Positions 1 to 7,884 of a stretch of 64,000 bases of DNA are shown piece by piece; positions within the stretch are counted from its first letter, which is position 1; each line of letters opens with the position of its first letter. The stretch is from Halobacillus yeomjeoni (lineage in GTDB: Bacteria > Bacillota > Bacilli > Bacillales > Halobacillaceae). The translations under genes and the position numbers were made by a program. Where the stretch lies: positions 1-64,000 of the forward strand of contig NZ_JAIVAI010000006.1 in the NCBI RefSeq assembly GCF_020171525.1, in the 5' to 3' direction. The notes under the pieces were generated by a model. It searched no databases. It worked only from the letters and a program-made list of their open reading frames with translations, and had not been told where the DNA came from.

Positions 1-68
1 CTTACGTTCTCATTAGAGATTGATTTGAGAGGAGGAACGAATTCCTCTTTCGCTTTAAAAAGCATCTC

Positions 69-119
69 ATGGGTTGGCAAGAGCCTCAAGGAAAGCACTT
101 GACCCTCTTGCCAACCCAT
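69..119. repeat. Strong intergenic hairpin
   Basis: Arms 69-83 (ATGGGTTGGCAAGAG) and 105-119 are perfect 15-bp inverted repeats. A 2x2 internal mismatch follows, then a further 5-bp stem (86-90 with 98-102) around a 7-nt loop. No T-run follows on either strand, so it is not a standard intrinsic terminator. Its role is unknown. Confidence 0.7.
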
Positions 120-270
120 AAGAAGAAGTCAACAAGCGAAAGAAGGAGACACTTTAGCCAGCAGGCTCTATATCAAGACTGGTAAGGAGGCCGAAAAACG
201 CTTCTCTTCTTAAAATCGGTTAAAATCAACCCAATACCTACGGGAAGTAGAGGAATTTGACAGTTTCGTT

Positions 271-345
271 CATATCAGGAGGCTCACCGCACTCCCGCGG
301 AAAGCGAGTGATTCCCCGCAGCCCCTACGCTCACACCGATATAAA
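271..345. repeat. Degenerate GC-rich intergenic repeat
   Basis: The stretch contains the GGCTC, CTCCCGCGGAAAGCGAG and CCCCGCAG blocks seen in the intact copy at 35966-36092. The outer arms reduce to a short GATAT/ATATC pairing, so this copy looks decayed. Confidence 0.5.
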
Positions 346-545
346 CTCTTCAACTATTATGTCCTTATTTTGAAGACTAAATATCAACAATCAACTTTAA
401 CAGAGCCAAAAGAAAAGACTCTGTATTTAGATTAGTTACTAAATTAAAAGCCTGCTCTATTACTTCATCGTTACGGATCCGAATCCCATAGAATTAGAGT
501 CTTACAAGTGATGGATACTCATAAGAAAATTAGATATAAACACAG

Positions 546-573
546 CAAAAAAAGAGCGGTTTTACCGCTCTTA
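546..573 (-). terminator. Intrinsic terminator of the first PHP phosphatase gene
   Basis: On the minus strand AAGAGCGG, a five-base loop and CCGCTCTT are followed at once by a T-run. It starts three bases after the stop codon of the phosphatase gene that ends at 576. Confidence 0.85.
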
Positions 574-575
574 CT

Positions 576-1343
576 TTAGAAAATCCCCAATACTTTTTTC
601 GTTTTCATTGGCGAAGGACGATCGGTATAAACCATCTCCCCATCTAGGACGACATGAGCGTTTTCCATGAACTGATAAACGACACTGGAACCAAATTTTT
701 TCTCGATTTTTTCGTAGGCATCTGCCATGTGAAAGCCACGTTTTTTGGGGTGATGGGCGTTTGATGCGATTATATGGGTGAGATTCGCTTCGATCATTTG
801 AAAAGCGAACTTCTTCGCGGATTTACCATTCTTTCCGACAATACTAGCGGCTGTCACTTGTGTAATTGCTCCATTTTTTACGATTTGATATAAAAGGTCA
901 GGCTTTTGAAGGAATATACGATTGGTTTCTGGATGAGAGATGATTGGTTTAAGACCAGCCTGCTGCATATCTTGCAGCACGCGACTCGCATATGTAGGCA
1001 CTTCGTGGTCTGGAAATTCAATGTACACATGGTCGCTCGTATGATTCATTGACAGAAGTTCATCTCGTTTGAGCGAGTCCATGACTTCTCCGGTCATCCT
1101 TATTTCCTGACCTGGCAGGACCTCCAGGGGAATCCCTTCATTCTTCAGTGCCTTATTGAATTGATCAACCTTTTTAACTATGGAACCTTTTGGATTCTTA
1201 TATGCAGAATGCAAGTGGTGCGGGGTTGCGACAATCGTTTCAATCCCTTCTTGCACCGCCATACGTGCCATTGATAAACTTTCTTCCAAGGACTGTGGAC
1301 CATCATCCACCCCAGGGAGAATATGACAATGAAGATCGTTCAT
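576..1343 (-). CDS. PHP-domain tyrosine-protein phosphatase (YwqE/CpsB-like), copy 1
   Basis: This is a member of the PHP-fold metal-dependent phosphotyrosine phosphatases that dephosphorylate bacterial BY-kinases such as CpsD and thereby tune polysaccharide export. About 255 residues, the usual family length. Visible motifs are HCH near the N-terminus, DDGP, ATPHH and PGQE. Two conserved positions differ from the family: HPERN is HPETN, and SDAH is SNAH, so a metal ligand Asp is Asn. Activity may be reduced. The start is the ATG at 1343 with AGAGGTG 6 nt upstream, not the GTG at 1352. It is monocistronic, with its own SinR-box promoter at 1497-1526 and terminator. Two paralogues lie at 10490 and 15586. 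Confidence 0.85.
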   Translation of the reverse strand: MNDLHCHILPGVDDGPQSLEESLSMARMAVQEGIETIVATPHHLHSAYKNPKGSIVKKVDQFNKALKNEGIPLEVLPGQEIRMTGEVMDSLKRDELLSMNHTSDHVYIEFPDHEVPTYASRVLQDMQQAGLKPIISHPETNRIFLQKPDLLYQIVKNGAITQVTAASIVGKNGKSAKKFAFQMIEANLTHIIASNAHHPKKRGFHMADAYEKIEKKFGSSVVYQFMENAHVVLDGEMVYTDRPSPMKTKKVLGIF

Positions 1344-1404
1344 ACCAAACACCTCTTTTAATATATTTTGATTTTCCCTCTAACCAACGGACTACCTAAC
1401 TCTA

Positions 1405-1420
1405 GTTCTTTATAAAGAAC
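1405..1420. promoter_or_regulatory. SinR-box palindrome, distal site
   Basis: A perfect 16-bp palindrome, GTTCTTTATAAAGAAC, lies in the leader of the first phosphatase gene, 62 bp before its ATG. Each half matches the SinR heptamer GTTCTYT known from B. subtilis eps control. It is preceded on the minus strand by a T-tract that is also found beside the boxes at 7848 and 12777. SinR binding is inferred. Confidence 0.6.
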
Positions 1421-1496
1421 TTTAGTGTAAAAAAATTTCTTCCACTTTTTCATTTCAAAAAACAATAAAATATAAAGTTTAACCCGTTTTGAAACC

Positions 1497-1526
1497 GTTC
1501 TTTATTAAGAACTTAAGTTCATTATA
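1497..1526 (-). promoter_or_regulatory. Promoter -10 with SinR-box operator
   Basis: The minus-strand -10 TATAAT (1521-1526) is followed 8 nt later by GTTCTTAATAAAGAAC (1497-1512). An extra GTTCATT half-site begins at 1517. The -35 is weak. The same -10/8 nt/palindrome layout occurs at 12836-12865 and 15263-15292, which supports a real repressor site over the transcription start. Confidence 0.65.
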
Positions 1527-1692
1527 ACTGCCCCCCCTCAGTTTTAAAAACTGTAAAAACAAGTAAAAAACCAGGTTATTAGACACCTATAAGGTCCTTT
1601 CTACTCATATCTCGGATTATCTTACAATATCTTCTATTTATATTTAACATCGAGTTTTTCCACAAAAAGAAACGAGCAGAGTATCACCCGCT

Positions 1693-2634
1693 TCAAGAGC
1701 TATAATCGGATATTTTCTGTTTCACCCATTCAACCTCTTGATCCGGCACATTCAAATAGTAAATCCCACCAACCGTCGTACTTGTTCCTGTCATTTGATA
1801 GGTTGAAAGTTGTTTTTGAGCACTCTGGTAATGAAAGATTAAATCTTTCATTTCACTAAATTCAATATTCGTTGTCAGGTTCTCACTAAGTGCTTCCATC
1901 ACTGCCTGAGCTTTACTCAATGCCCCAACATCGGTTGCCTTTTCAACTATCGCTTTAATGACTTGCCGCTGACGATCATTCCGTCCTAGATCCCCGTTCG
2001 GATCATAATACCTCATGCGTGCATATTCCAATGCCTGTTCTCCCCCCAAGGAAATCAAGCCTTTCTCAAAGTGGTATCCATCGTTATCCACCCAGTCCAT
2101 CGTGTTATGGACAGTAATTCCGCCCAAAACATCAACGATGGATGCGAGCCCTTCCATATTCACTTTCATATAATAATCCAATTCGATATCCAAAAAAGCT
2201 TCTACAGTATCAATCGCCATCTCAGGCCCTCCGAAGGCATATGCGTGATTGATTTTATCTTCTGAACCAGCTTGATAACCATCCCCGACCATGAGAGTTC
2301 TCGTGTCTCTAGGGATACTGACTAAAAAACTTCGTTCTTCCTCAGGATCAAGTGTGAGGACCATGATTGCATCCGACCTCCCTCGATCCCCTGACCGCTC
2401 ATCGACACCCAGCAGTAAAATGCTCAATGGTTCGTGTGATTTGACTTTTTTCTTCGTCAGCTGATGATCGATCGATGATACTTCCCGATACATCTTCTTA
2501 TTCACCGTTTCTTCAGCTTCACTGTAGAGACTGAGAGCAAAAATGGTTCCTCCTGCGACCGATAAGAATAAGAGGAAAAGTACGATCGTCCATCTTTTTT
2601 TCCTTCTCTTTTTTAAGTTCCTCAATCGACTCAC
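1693..2634 (-). CDS. LytR-CpsA-Psr family glycopolymer transferase
   Basis: 313 residues. A basic N-terminus is followed by one membrane segment (about residues 16-36) and an extracellular LCP domain. Family marks are DERSGDRGRSDAIMV, SIPRDTR and RNDRQRQV, with the conserved Asp and Arg residues that bind the pyrophosphate of lipid-linked substrate. LCP enzymes attach undecaprenyl-linked polysaccharides to peptidoglycan outside the cell. The start is GTG at 2634 with AGAGGTGA upstream. It is last in the operon that begins at 7456, 27 bp after the dehydratase, so it probably anchors the polymer made by this cluster. I found no clear hairpin terminator after it. Confidence 0.88.
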   Translation of the reverse strand: MSRLRNLKKRRKKRWTIVLFLLFLSVAGGTIFALSLYSEAEETVNKKMYREVSSIDHQLTKKKVKSHEPLSILLLGVDERSGDRGRSDAIMVLTLDPEEERSFLVSIPRDTRTLMVGDGYQAGSEDKINHAYAFGGPEMAIDTVEAFLDIELDYYMKVNMEGLASIVDVLGGITVHNTMDWVDNDGYHFEKGLISLGGEQALEYARMRYYDPNGDLGRNDRQRQVIKAIVEKATDVGALSKAQAVMEALSENLTTNIEFSEMKDLIFHYQSAQKQLSTYQMTGTSTTVGGIYYLNVPDQEVEWVKQKISDYSS

Positions 2635-2661
2635 TTGTATTTCACCTCTCAGTCATTTTGC

Positions 2662-4479
2662 TTATTGAACGGCAGCTACGGACTTCGAGTATTGTCTTGG
2701 AATACTCAGAAGGACTTCACGGATTTCTTCATCTTCTTTCATTGATAGGTTTTCAATCGTTTTTAAAACGAGTTCAATATCAAAATCTACCGTATTCCCT
2801 ACATGAATGCGTGGGTGGACTTGAATGTCTTTGATTTCATTATCATTCAAAAGTTCTTCATACAACTTTTCACCTGGACGGATGCCTGAAAAATGAATAC
2901 CGATTTCCTGTTCTGTATAACCTGAAAGCTTGATCAAGTTCTTGGCCAAGTCTACGATTTTCACCGGTTCGCCCATATCCAAAACGAAGACCTCTCCCCC
3001 CTGTGCCAACGCTCCGGATTGCAATACTAGACGGGAAGCTTCAGGGATCGTCATGAAATAACGGGTCATCTCTGGATCCGTAACCGTTACAGGACCACCT
3101 TTTCTGATTTGATCCAAAAATAAAGGAATGACACTTCCACGACTTCCGAGTACGTTTCCAAATCGTACGGCTACAAACCTGGTGCCGCTCTTTTTGTTCA
3201 AATCCTGAACGACCATTTCCGCAATCCGTTTTGTAGATCCCATGACGCTGGTAGGGTTGACCGCCTTATCAGAAGAAATCATGATGAACGTATCCACACC
3301 AGAAGCATCTGCTGCATCTGCGACATTTTTTGTACCATAAACATTATTCGTGACCGCTTCGAATGGGTTTCTTTCCATTAAAGGCACGTGCTTATGAGCT
3401 GCCGCATGGATGACGACCTTAGGTCGATATTGACTCATCACTTTCATCATGCGATCCCGATCCTTGATATCTGCAATTTCGGTATAATATTGAATCCGGT
3501 CGCCATAGGATTCTTTCAACTCACGCTCGATCGTATAGATGCTGTTTTCGCCATGGCCCAGGAGAATGACAGCAGCAGGCTCAAATGAGGAAACCTGCCT
3601 GCAGATTTCTGATCCGATCGATCCCCCTGCACCGGTTACTAAAAGAATCTCACCTTGAATGAAAGATTTCATGGATTGTGTATCCAAATCTACCGGATCT
3701 CTTCCGAGCAGATCATTGAATTCTACTTTTTTCATATCATCAACTGCAAGTTTTCCCGTCACCAAATCTTCAATCATAGGAATCATCTGCGTCTCTTTAC
3801 CTGTCTGGTGACAAGCCGCTTGTATTTCAAATAGTTTCTTTTTACTTAATGAAGGTATGGCGATAACAATATTGTCTATGTCCATATCCTGGACGTATTC
3901 TTCTAGATGTTCCACCCCGCCGACAACCGGGATGTTCAAGATGTGTAAAGCTTGTTTCAGAGGATCATCATCTATAAAAGCGACAGGGTTCAATTCGCAG
4001 GTATTTGATTTCAATTGTTTGGCTACGTATGTCCCTGCCATGCCGGCTCCAATGATGAGTGTTCGTTTTCCTTCCTTGTTGAGAGTCCCCTTGTTACGAT
4101 CCTTATATAGTCTAAAAGAATACCTCGATGCTAAAATCATCAAGATCTGCATCATCCAAGTTGAAGCAAGGACGCGGTAATAGACGTCTGAGGAGATAAA
4201 CGATTGAATGAGAGCGGCTGTAAGTACAGCGAAAGTCACGGATTTCACTAACACGACGACTTCTTCCGCGCTGGCATACTCCCAAGCACGTTGATAAATT
4301 TTATATATGGAAGCAAACACCAGATAACTCACCATCAAAGTCGAGGATAAAATAAACAATTGGAAGGTGAACACCGGAGAAGACGGAAACATGAACAGGG
4401 TACTGATGTAGATGGCAGCGAAAACGATGAACGTGTCTAAAATGCTGAAATAAACCAACCTTTGTTGTTTACTCATCAA
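2662..4479 (-). CDS. Membrane-bound nucleotide-sugar 4,6-dehydratase (CapD/PglF/EpsC type)
   Basis: 605 residues, the usual size of the long membrane-anchored SDR dehydratases. Four N-terminal membrane segments (about residues 8-120) precede a first Rossmann region (IIGAGMAG, about 142-149) and the catalytic SDR domain (VTGAGGSIGSE, from about 283). HAAAHKHVPLMERNP and SSDKAVNPTSVMGSTKR are diagnostic. The family converts UDP-GlcNAc to a 4-keto-6-deoxy sugar. The aminotransferase 9 bp upstream and the sugar-phosphate transferase further upstream in the same operon point to a UDP-bacillosamine-like diamino sugar as the first residue of the repeat unit. The exact sugar is inferred. Confidence 0.9.
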   Translation of the reverse strand: MMSKQQRLVYFSILDTFIVFAAIYISTLFMFPSSPVFTFQLFILSSTLMVSYLVFASIYKIYQRAWEYASAEEVVVLVKSVTFAVLTAALIQSFISSDVYYRVLASTWMMQILMILASRYSFRLYKDRNKGTLNKEGKRTLIIGAGMAGTYVAKQLKSNTCELNPVAFIDDDPLKQALHILNIPVVGGVEHLEEYVQDMDIDNIVIAIPSLSKKKLFEIQAACHQTGKETQMIPMIEDLVTGKLAVDDMKKVEFNDLLGRDPVDLDTQSMKSFIQGEILLVTGAGGSIGSEICRQVSSFEPAAVILLGHGENSIYTIERELKESYGDRIQYYTEIADIKDRDRMMKVMSQYRPKVVIHAAAHKHVPLMERNPFEAVTNNVYGTKNVADAADASGVDTFIMISSDKAVNPTSVMGSTKRIAEMVVQDLNKKSGTRFVAVRFGNVLGSRGSVIPLFLDQIRKGGPVTVTDPEMTRYFMTIPEASRLVLQSGALAQGGEVFVLDMGEPVKIVDLAKNLIKLSGYTEQEIGIHFSGIRPGEKLYEELLNDNEIKDIQVHPRIHVGNTVDFDIELVLKTIENLSMKEDEEIREVLLSIPRQYSKSVAAVQ

Positions 4480-4488
4480 ACCACTCCC

Positions 4489-5706
4489 TTATCCTTGTTC
4501 TCCAGTTCTTAATAACGAATCATCCTTCATCACTAATGTTGAGGCAGGCTTAAACTCCAACTGTACTTTCGGCTTCAACATCGTCCGAACTGTTTCAATG
4601 ACTCTCCCCTGGTCGAATTCGGTCATCCCTGTACCAGATGGGAGGCAGAGACCTCGTTTGAATAACTCATCAGAAATACTCCGGTCCTTCTCGTGTGTGT
4701 AATATTTGCACCCTTTGAATAAAGGTTGAGTGTGAAGCGGCTTCCACACAGGCCTTGCCTCTATTTGTTCTTTCGATAAAGCTTCAACCAACTCAAGCGG
4801 ACCCATCCGAGTCCCCGGGGGCAGCAAGACGGTCGTCAACCAGCGTGTATGCAGACTGTTTTTGATTTCCGGCATGTAATCCAATGCTTTCAAATTCGTC
4901 TTATATACATCAAAAATCTTTCTCTTTTGCTGAACCCTTTCATCGAGAACTTCCATTTGCGCCAATCCGATCCCCGCCAAGACATTACTCAACCGATAAT
5001 TGTATCCTTGCTGGTGGTGTAGATAATAAGGGGCAGGATCTTTCGCCTGAGTAGACAAAAACTTCGCTTTTTCAATGGCTTCTTGGTCATCAGAAACCAG
5101 CATTCCTCCACCTGAAGTGGTGATGATTTTATTTCCGTTAAAGGAAAACACTCCGAATTTACCGAACGTCCCGCTTTTCCTGCCTTGAAACTCTGCTCCC
5201 AGCGATTCTGCTGCATCCTCGATGACAGGAACTCCATACCGATTACATATTGCTGTGATTTCATCCATCTTTGCACTTTGACCATAAAGATTTACAACAA
5301 TGACAGCCTTCGGTAATTGATTTCGGAGGAGTGCATCTTTGAATGCTTTATTCAAAGCTCTGGGAGACATGTTCCATGTGTCTTCCTCTGAATCGATAAA
5401 TACCGGCTGGGCTCCTTCATACAATATCGGATTGGCGGTCGCAACAAATGTGAATGACGGGCAGAACACAGTGTCACCGGGTTTTACTTCCAGTACCCTC
5501 AAAGCTAAGTGGATGGCGGCGGTTCCTGAACTGACCGCAAGCGCATGGCCCACTCCAACATATGAGGCGACGCGTTCTTCAAAGGCATCGACATTGGGAC
5601 CGAGTGGAGCGATCCAGTTGGACGTGAAAGCCTCTTGAATGTAGTGTTCTTCATTTCCTGTCATATGAGGAGCGGACAAATGAATTTTTTTCAGTCTGTT
5701 TTCCAA
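4489..5706 (-). CDS. DegT/DnrJ/EryC1/StrS PLP-dependent sugar aminotransferase (EpsN/PglE-like)
   Basis: 405 residues. Family hallmarks are the N-terminal PSFTFVATANPI and SGTAAIHLALR segments, VIEDAAESLGAEFQGR, and the PLP-lysine region FSFNGNKIITTSGGG, with Lys in place about midway. It would transfer an amino group to the 4-keto sugar made by the dehydratase encoded directly downstream. Start at ATG 5706 with AGGAGAT upstream. The gene lies 30 bp after the FemAB-like gene in the same operon. A weak GTTCTTAATAACGAAT sequence lies in its 3' end (4505-4520) but is probably coincidental. Confidence 0.9.
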   Translation of the reverse strand: MENRLKKIHLSAPHMTGNEEHYIQEAFTSNWIAPLGPNVDAFEERVASYVGVGHALAVSSGTAAIHLALRVLEVKPGDTVFCPSFTFVATANPILYEGAQPVFIDSEEDTWNMSPRALNKAFKDALLRNQLPKAVIVVNLYGQSAKMDEITAICNRYGVPVIEDAAESLGAEFQGRKSGTFGKFGVFSFNGNKIITTSGGGMLVSDDQEAIEKAKFLSTQAKDPAPYYLHHQQGYNYRLSNVLAGIGLAQMEVLDERVQQKRKIFDVYKTNLKALDYMPEIKNSLHTRWLTTVLLPPGTRMGPLELVEALSKEQIEARPVWKPLHTQPLFKGCKYYTHEKDRSISDELFKRGLCLPSGTGMTEFDQGRVIETVRTMLKPKVQLEFKPASTLVMKDDSLLRTGEQG

Positions 5707-5736
5707 TGAATATCTCCTCCTTTTGCTTTCTACGAT

Positions 5737-6822
5737 TCAACCGACCACTTCTTTCTTCACTTCCGTGAGCGATGGGTGACGATAAAGTGGGAAGTAACTT
5801 TCCACCCCTCGTAACCCTGCCGTCAACTCCTGATAGATTTCTTTGTTATGAATTCTTTTTCCGATATGAAAAGGCCGGTCTCCATATTTGTTGAAACGTT
5901 TTTTGAATTTGAACAGACTATCCTCTCCGGCATATCCGCCCCCCAGGTGCAGATACTTTCTGCCATTCGACTTCGCCCATTGAGCTGCATAATCGATGAC
6001 GAAATTGTTCGGGCATAACTTCAAGAATTCAGGATTGGATCCGACTAGATCGTAGTGTACAAAATCCCCGTAACTCATGAAAATCCCTGAGAAAGCGACC
6101 TCATTTTGGTAGACGACTTCTAGAATTTCTGCATGTTCACTTAGTAAATCTGCTTTATTTTGAAAGTACTCTTCTGAAAAATAATAGTAGCTGCTTGCCT
6201 GCAGTTTCTGCATCGTTCCGCGATAGATTCTTTGAAAATCTGCGTGGTCACTGAGTGGTTTATGAATGACTTTCAATCCTTTTTTCTTCGCCTTTCGAAT
6301 ACGGTTCCGATTGGGGCTGTCATAATGGCTCCATACATCCTCCCAATCGAGGGTCAAATCGATATGGATGGTATCCCTGAGGTGAATGGATTCTACATCG
6401 GTGTAATCTTTATGATTTTCAAGGAGCGGATGGAAGCGTAAGAACTCGGTCACGATCCCTTCCTTCTGACAAAACTGTTCGAAGATGGGGGTGAATCTTT
6501 CGAATAACTGCCGCCTGCTTTCACCTTCATCAGCGTTCGTTATCGGCCCCCCATATCCATAGGGTGTAGTGAGATCATATAAGTCTCCGTATCGTTCCAG
6601 TTTGTTATTCAGGAAAGGAATCTGATTAAGCGCTCTTTTTAGAAAAGGATAATAGATGAAACTATCTCCTTCCTCATAGACCAATAGAAATGCTTTCCCT
6701 TCCCCGTTTTTCTCATAGAGTTCCGCGTATTCCGGAGTGAAGTAAACATCCTTCCCGGGTACTCTCTCCAAATAGTGATGCCAGCTTTCCTTTTCAGTCG
6801 TATCATAAATATGAATAGTCAT
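5737..6822 (-). CDS. FemAB/GNAT-like acyl or aminoacyl transferase
   Basis: 361 residues from the ATG at 6822, chosen because AAGGAGGT lies 7 nt upstream; a frame-extended start at 6849 has no ribosome binding site. The C-terminal half (HYDLVGSNPEF, NNFVIDYAAQWAK, LHLGGGY, LFKFKKRFN) is typical of FemAB-related, duplicated GNAT-fold proteins in exopolysaccharide clusters. The gene overlaps the sugar-phosphate transferase by 20 bp and precedes the aminotransferase. In the related Pgl and Eps pathways an acetyltransferase acts on the amino sugar. No EpsM/PglD-type enzyme is seen here, so this protein may modify that amino group. The substrate is inferred. Confidence 0.75.
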   Translation of the reverse strand: MTIHIYDTTEKESWHHYLERVPGKDVYFTPEYAELYEKNGEGKAFLLVYEEGDSFIYYPFLKRALNQIPFLNNKLERYGDLYDLTTPYGYGGPITNADEGESRRQLFERFTPIFEQFCQKEGIVTEFLRFHPLLENHKDYTDVESIHLRDTIHIDLTLDWEDVWSHYDSPNRNRIRKAKKKGLKVIHKPLSDHADFQRIYRGTMQKLQASSYYYFSEEYFQNKADLLSEHAEILEVVYQNEVAFSGIFMSYGDFVHYDLVGSNPEFLKLCPNNFVIDYAAQWAKSNGRKYLHLGGGYAGEDSLFKFKKRFNKYGDRPFHIGKRIHNKEIYQELTAGLRGVESYFPLYRHPSLTEVKKEVVG

Positions 6823-7456
6823 GAACTTGACCTCCTTCAGCAGGCTCATTCTTCTGCAATTCCAGTTTCCGTTCTACATCGAAATCCAGCATGCTTTGGC
6901 CAGGCACGTCTTCAATGTCCTCTCTTTTCAATACGAGTTTTATCGTTTTGAAAATAATCGCGAGGTCGAGCCAGAAGGATTGATTTTCTACATAATAGAC
7001 ATCCAGTTCAAACCTTCTTTTCCAATTCACATAATTACGTCCATGAACCTGTGCATAACCGGTGATCCCCGGTCGTACATGATGGCGTTTTGCTTCCTGC
7101 TCCGTGTAATAAGGCAGGTACCTCGGCAGGAGAGGTCTCGGTCCGATGAGACTCATCTCGCCTTTCAATACGTTGATCAATTGAGGGAATTCATCCAGGC
7201 TCATTTTCCTGATCCATTTGCCCACCTTCGTCATCCTCATTTCATCCGGCAGCAGCTCCCCCTCATCATCCAGTTCATTGGTCATCGTTCTGAATTTAAA
7301 GATTCGGAACGGCTTACCCTGATAGCCGATCCGCTCCTGTGTATAGATGACCGGCGCCCCCAGCTTCCACCTCACTACGATGGCGGTTCCTGCGATAATC
7401 ACGGAGAACAAAGTAAGAATAAGCAGGCTGACAATCACGTCCAAGAGTCGTTTCAT
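6803..7456 (-). CDS. Initiating sugar-phosphate transferase (EpsL/PglC-like)
   Basis: 217 residues. The protein has the single N-terminal membrane hairpin (about residues 5-28) of the small monotopic transferases, then the catalytic core KFRTM, LDEFPQLINVLKGEMSLIGPRP and RPGITGYAQV. The family transfers a sugar-1-phosphate from a UDP-sugar to undecaprenyl phosphate at the inner membrane face, the first step in repeat-unit assembly. It is first in its operon (7456 to 1693). A 428-bp leader upstream contains a SinR-box palindrome and a GC-rich repeat. The donor is probably the diamino sugar made by the next genes. Confidence 0.9.
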   Translation of the reverse strand: MKRLLDVIVSLLILTLFSVIIAGTAIVVRWKLGAPVIYTQERIGYQGKPFRIFKFRTMTNELDDEGELLPDEMRMTKVGKWIRKMSLDEFPQLINVLKGEMSLIGPRPLLPRYLPYYTEQEAKRHHVRPGITGYAQVHGRNYVNWKRRFELDVYYVENQSFWLDLAIIFKTIKLVLKREDIEDVPGQSMLDFDVERKLELQKNEPAEGGQVHDYSYL

Positions 7457-7692
7457 CTCCTCACTCCTTTGTCACATGCTCTTAAATTATTTTGTTTCGA
7501 GATTTATGATGGGTGGATGGCGGATTTAGAAAACGGATCGCTTTGAAAAGCCACCTTCACGTTTATGTCAGATTCGAAACACCCTTTGAAAAGCTTTTAT
7601 AATGCAGGTTAGAACTGGTTATGCATGATGCAGTATTCCTTTCTAATCACCCTTTTCTCAAGCAGGATGATATTGAAAAATCAATTAAGGTA

Positions 7693-7813
7693 AGGGGAGC
7701 CGGGGAAGGGTGAGACTCCCGCGGGAGAAGGAAACAGGAAAGATCCCGCAGGGCTTACCCGAGGAAGCTTGCCGGTTCCCCCGCAGGAAAGCGAATCCTT
7801 CCCCGGCTCCCCT
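7693..7813. repeat. GC-rich intergenic repeat with 17-bp self-complementary ends
   Basis: Arms 7693-7709 (AGGGGAGCCGGGGAAGG) and 7797-7813 are perfectly complementary. The core carries ACTCCCGCGGGAG, ATCCCGCAGGG, CGAGGAAGCTTGCC and CCGCAGGAAAGCGA. The core recurs at 35726-35845 and 40836-40958 in the opposite orientation, with different but again paired arms. Confidence 0.85.
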
Positions 7814-7847
7814 ATCCCTCCCCCTGAACCCTTTATAAAACACATAA

Positions 7848-7863
7848 GTTCTTAATAAAGAAC
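7848..7863. promoter_or_regulatory. SinR-box palindrome
   Basis: GTTCTTAATAAAGAAC, a near-perfect 16-bp palindrome built of two SinR-type half-sites, lies 22 bp after the polymerase stop codon and 392 bp before the sugar-transferase start. The minus-strand T-tract and AAACTAAG flank resemble the box at 1405. Confidence 0.55.
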
Positions 7864-7884
7864 CTTAGTTTAAAAAAATAATTA

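Larger units (their letters stand above)
1..546. other. Non-coding stretch at window start
   Basis: I see no convincing gene in this stretch: frames are broken by stops and no Shine-Dalgarno-led frame of useful length is present. It holds a strong hairpin (69-119) and a degenerate copy of the GC-rich repeat family (271-345), both listed separately. The rest is AT-rich and featureless. Whether it is decayed coding sequence cannot be judged from the window. Confidence 0.5.
7457..7884 (-). promoter_or_regulatory. Leader between the polymerase gene and the sugar-transferase operon
   Basis: This 428-bp gap has no gene. It carries a SinR-box palindrome (7848-7863) just after the polymerase stop codon and a 121-bp GC-rich repeat (7693-7813). 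I could not find a confident -10/-35 pair, so an internal promoter under the palindrome is inferred, and read-through from the upstream operon is possible. Confidence 0.45.

Noticed and set aside
69-119. Hairpin as an intrinsic terminator
   Set aside because: Neither strand has a T-run after the stem.
4505-4520. GTTCTTAATAACGAAT as another SinR operator
   Set aside because: It lies inside the aminotransferase coding end, has mismatches in the second half-site, and no -10 is placed beside it.
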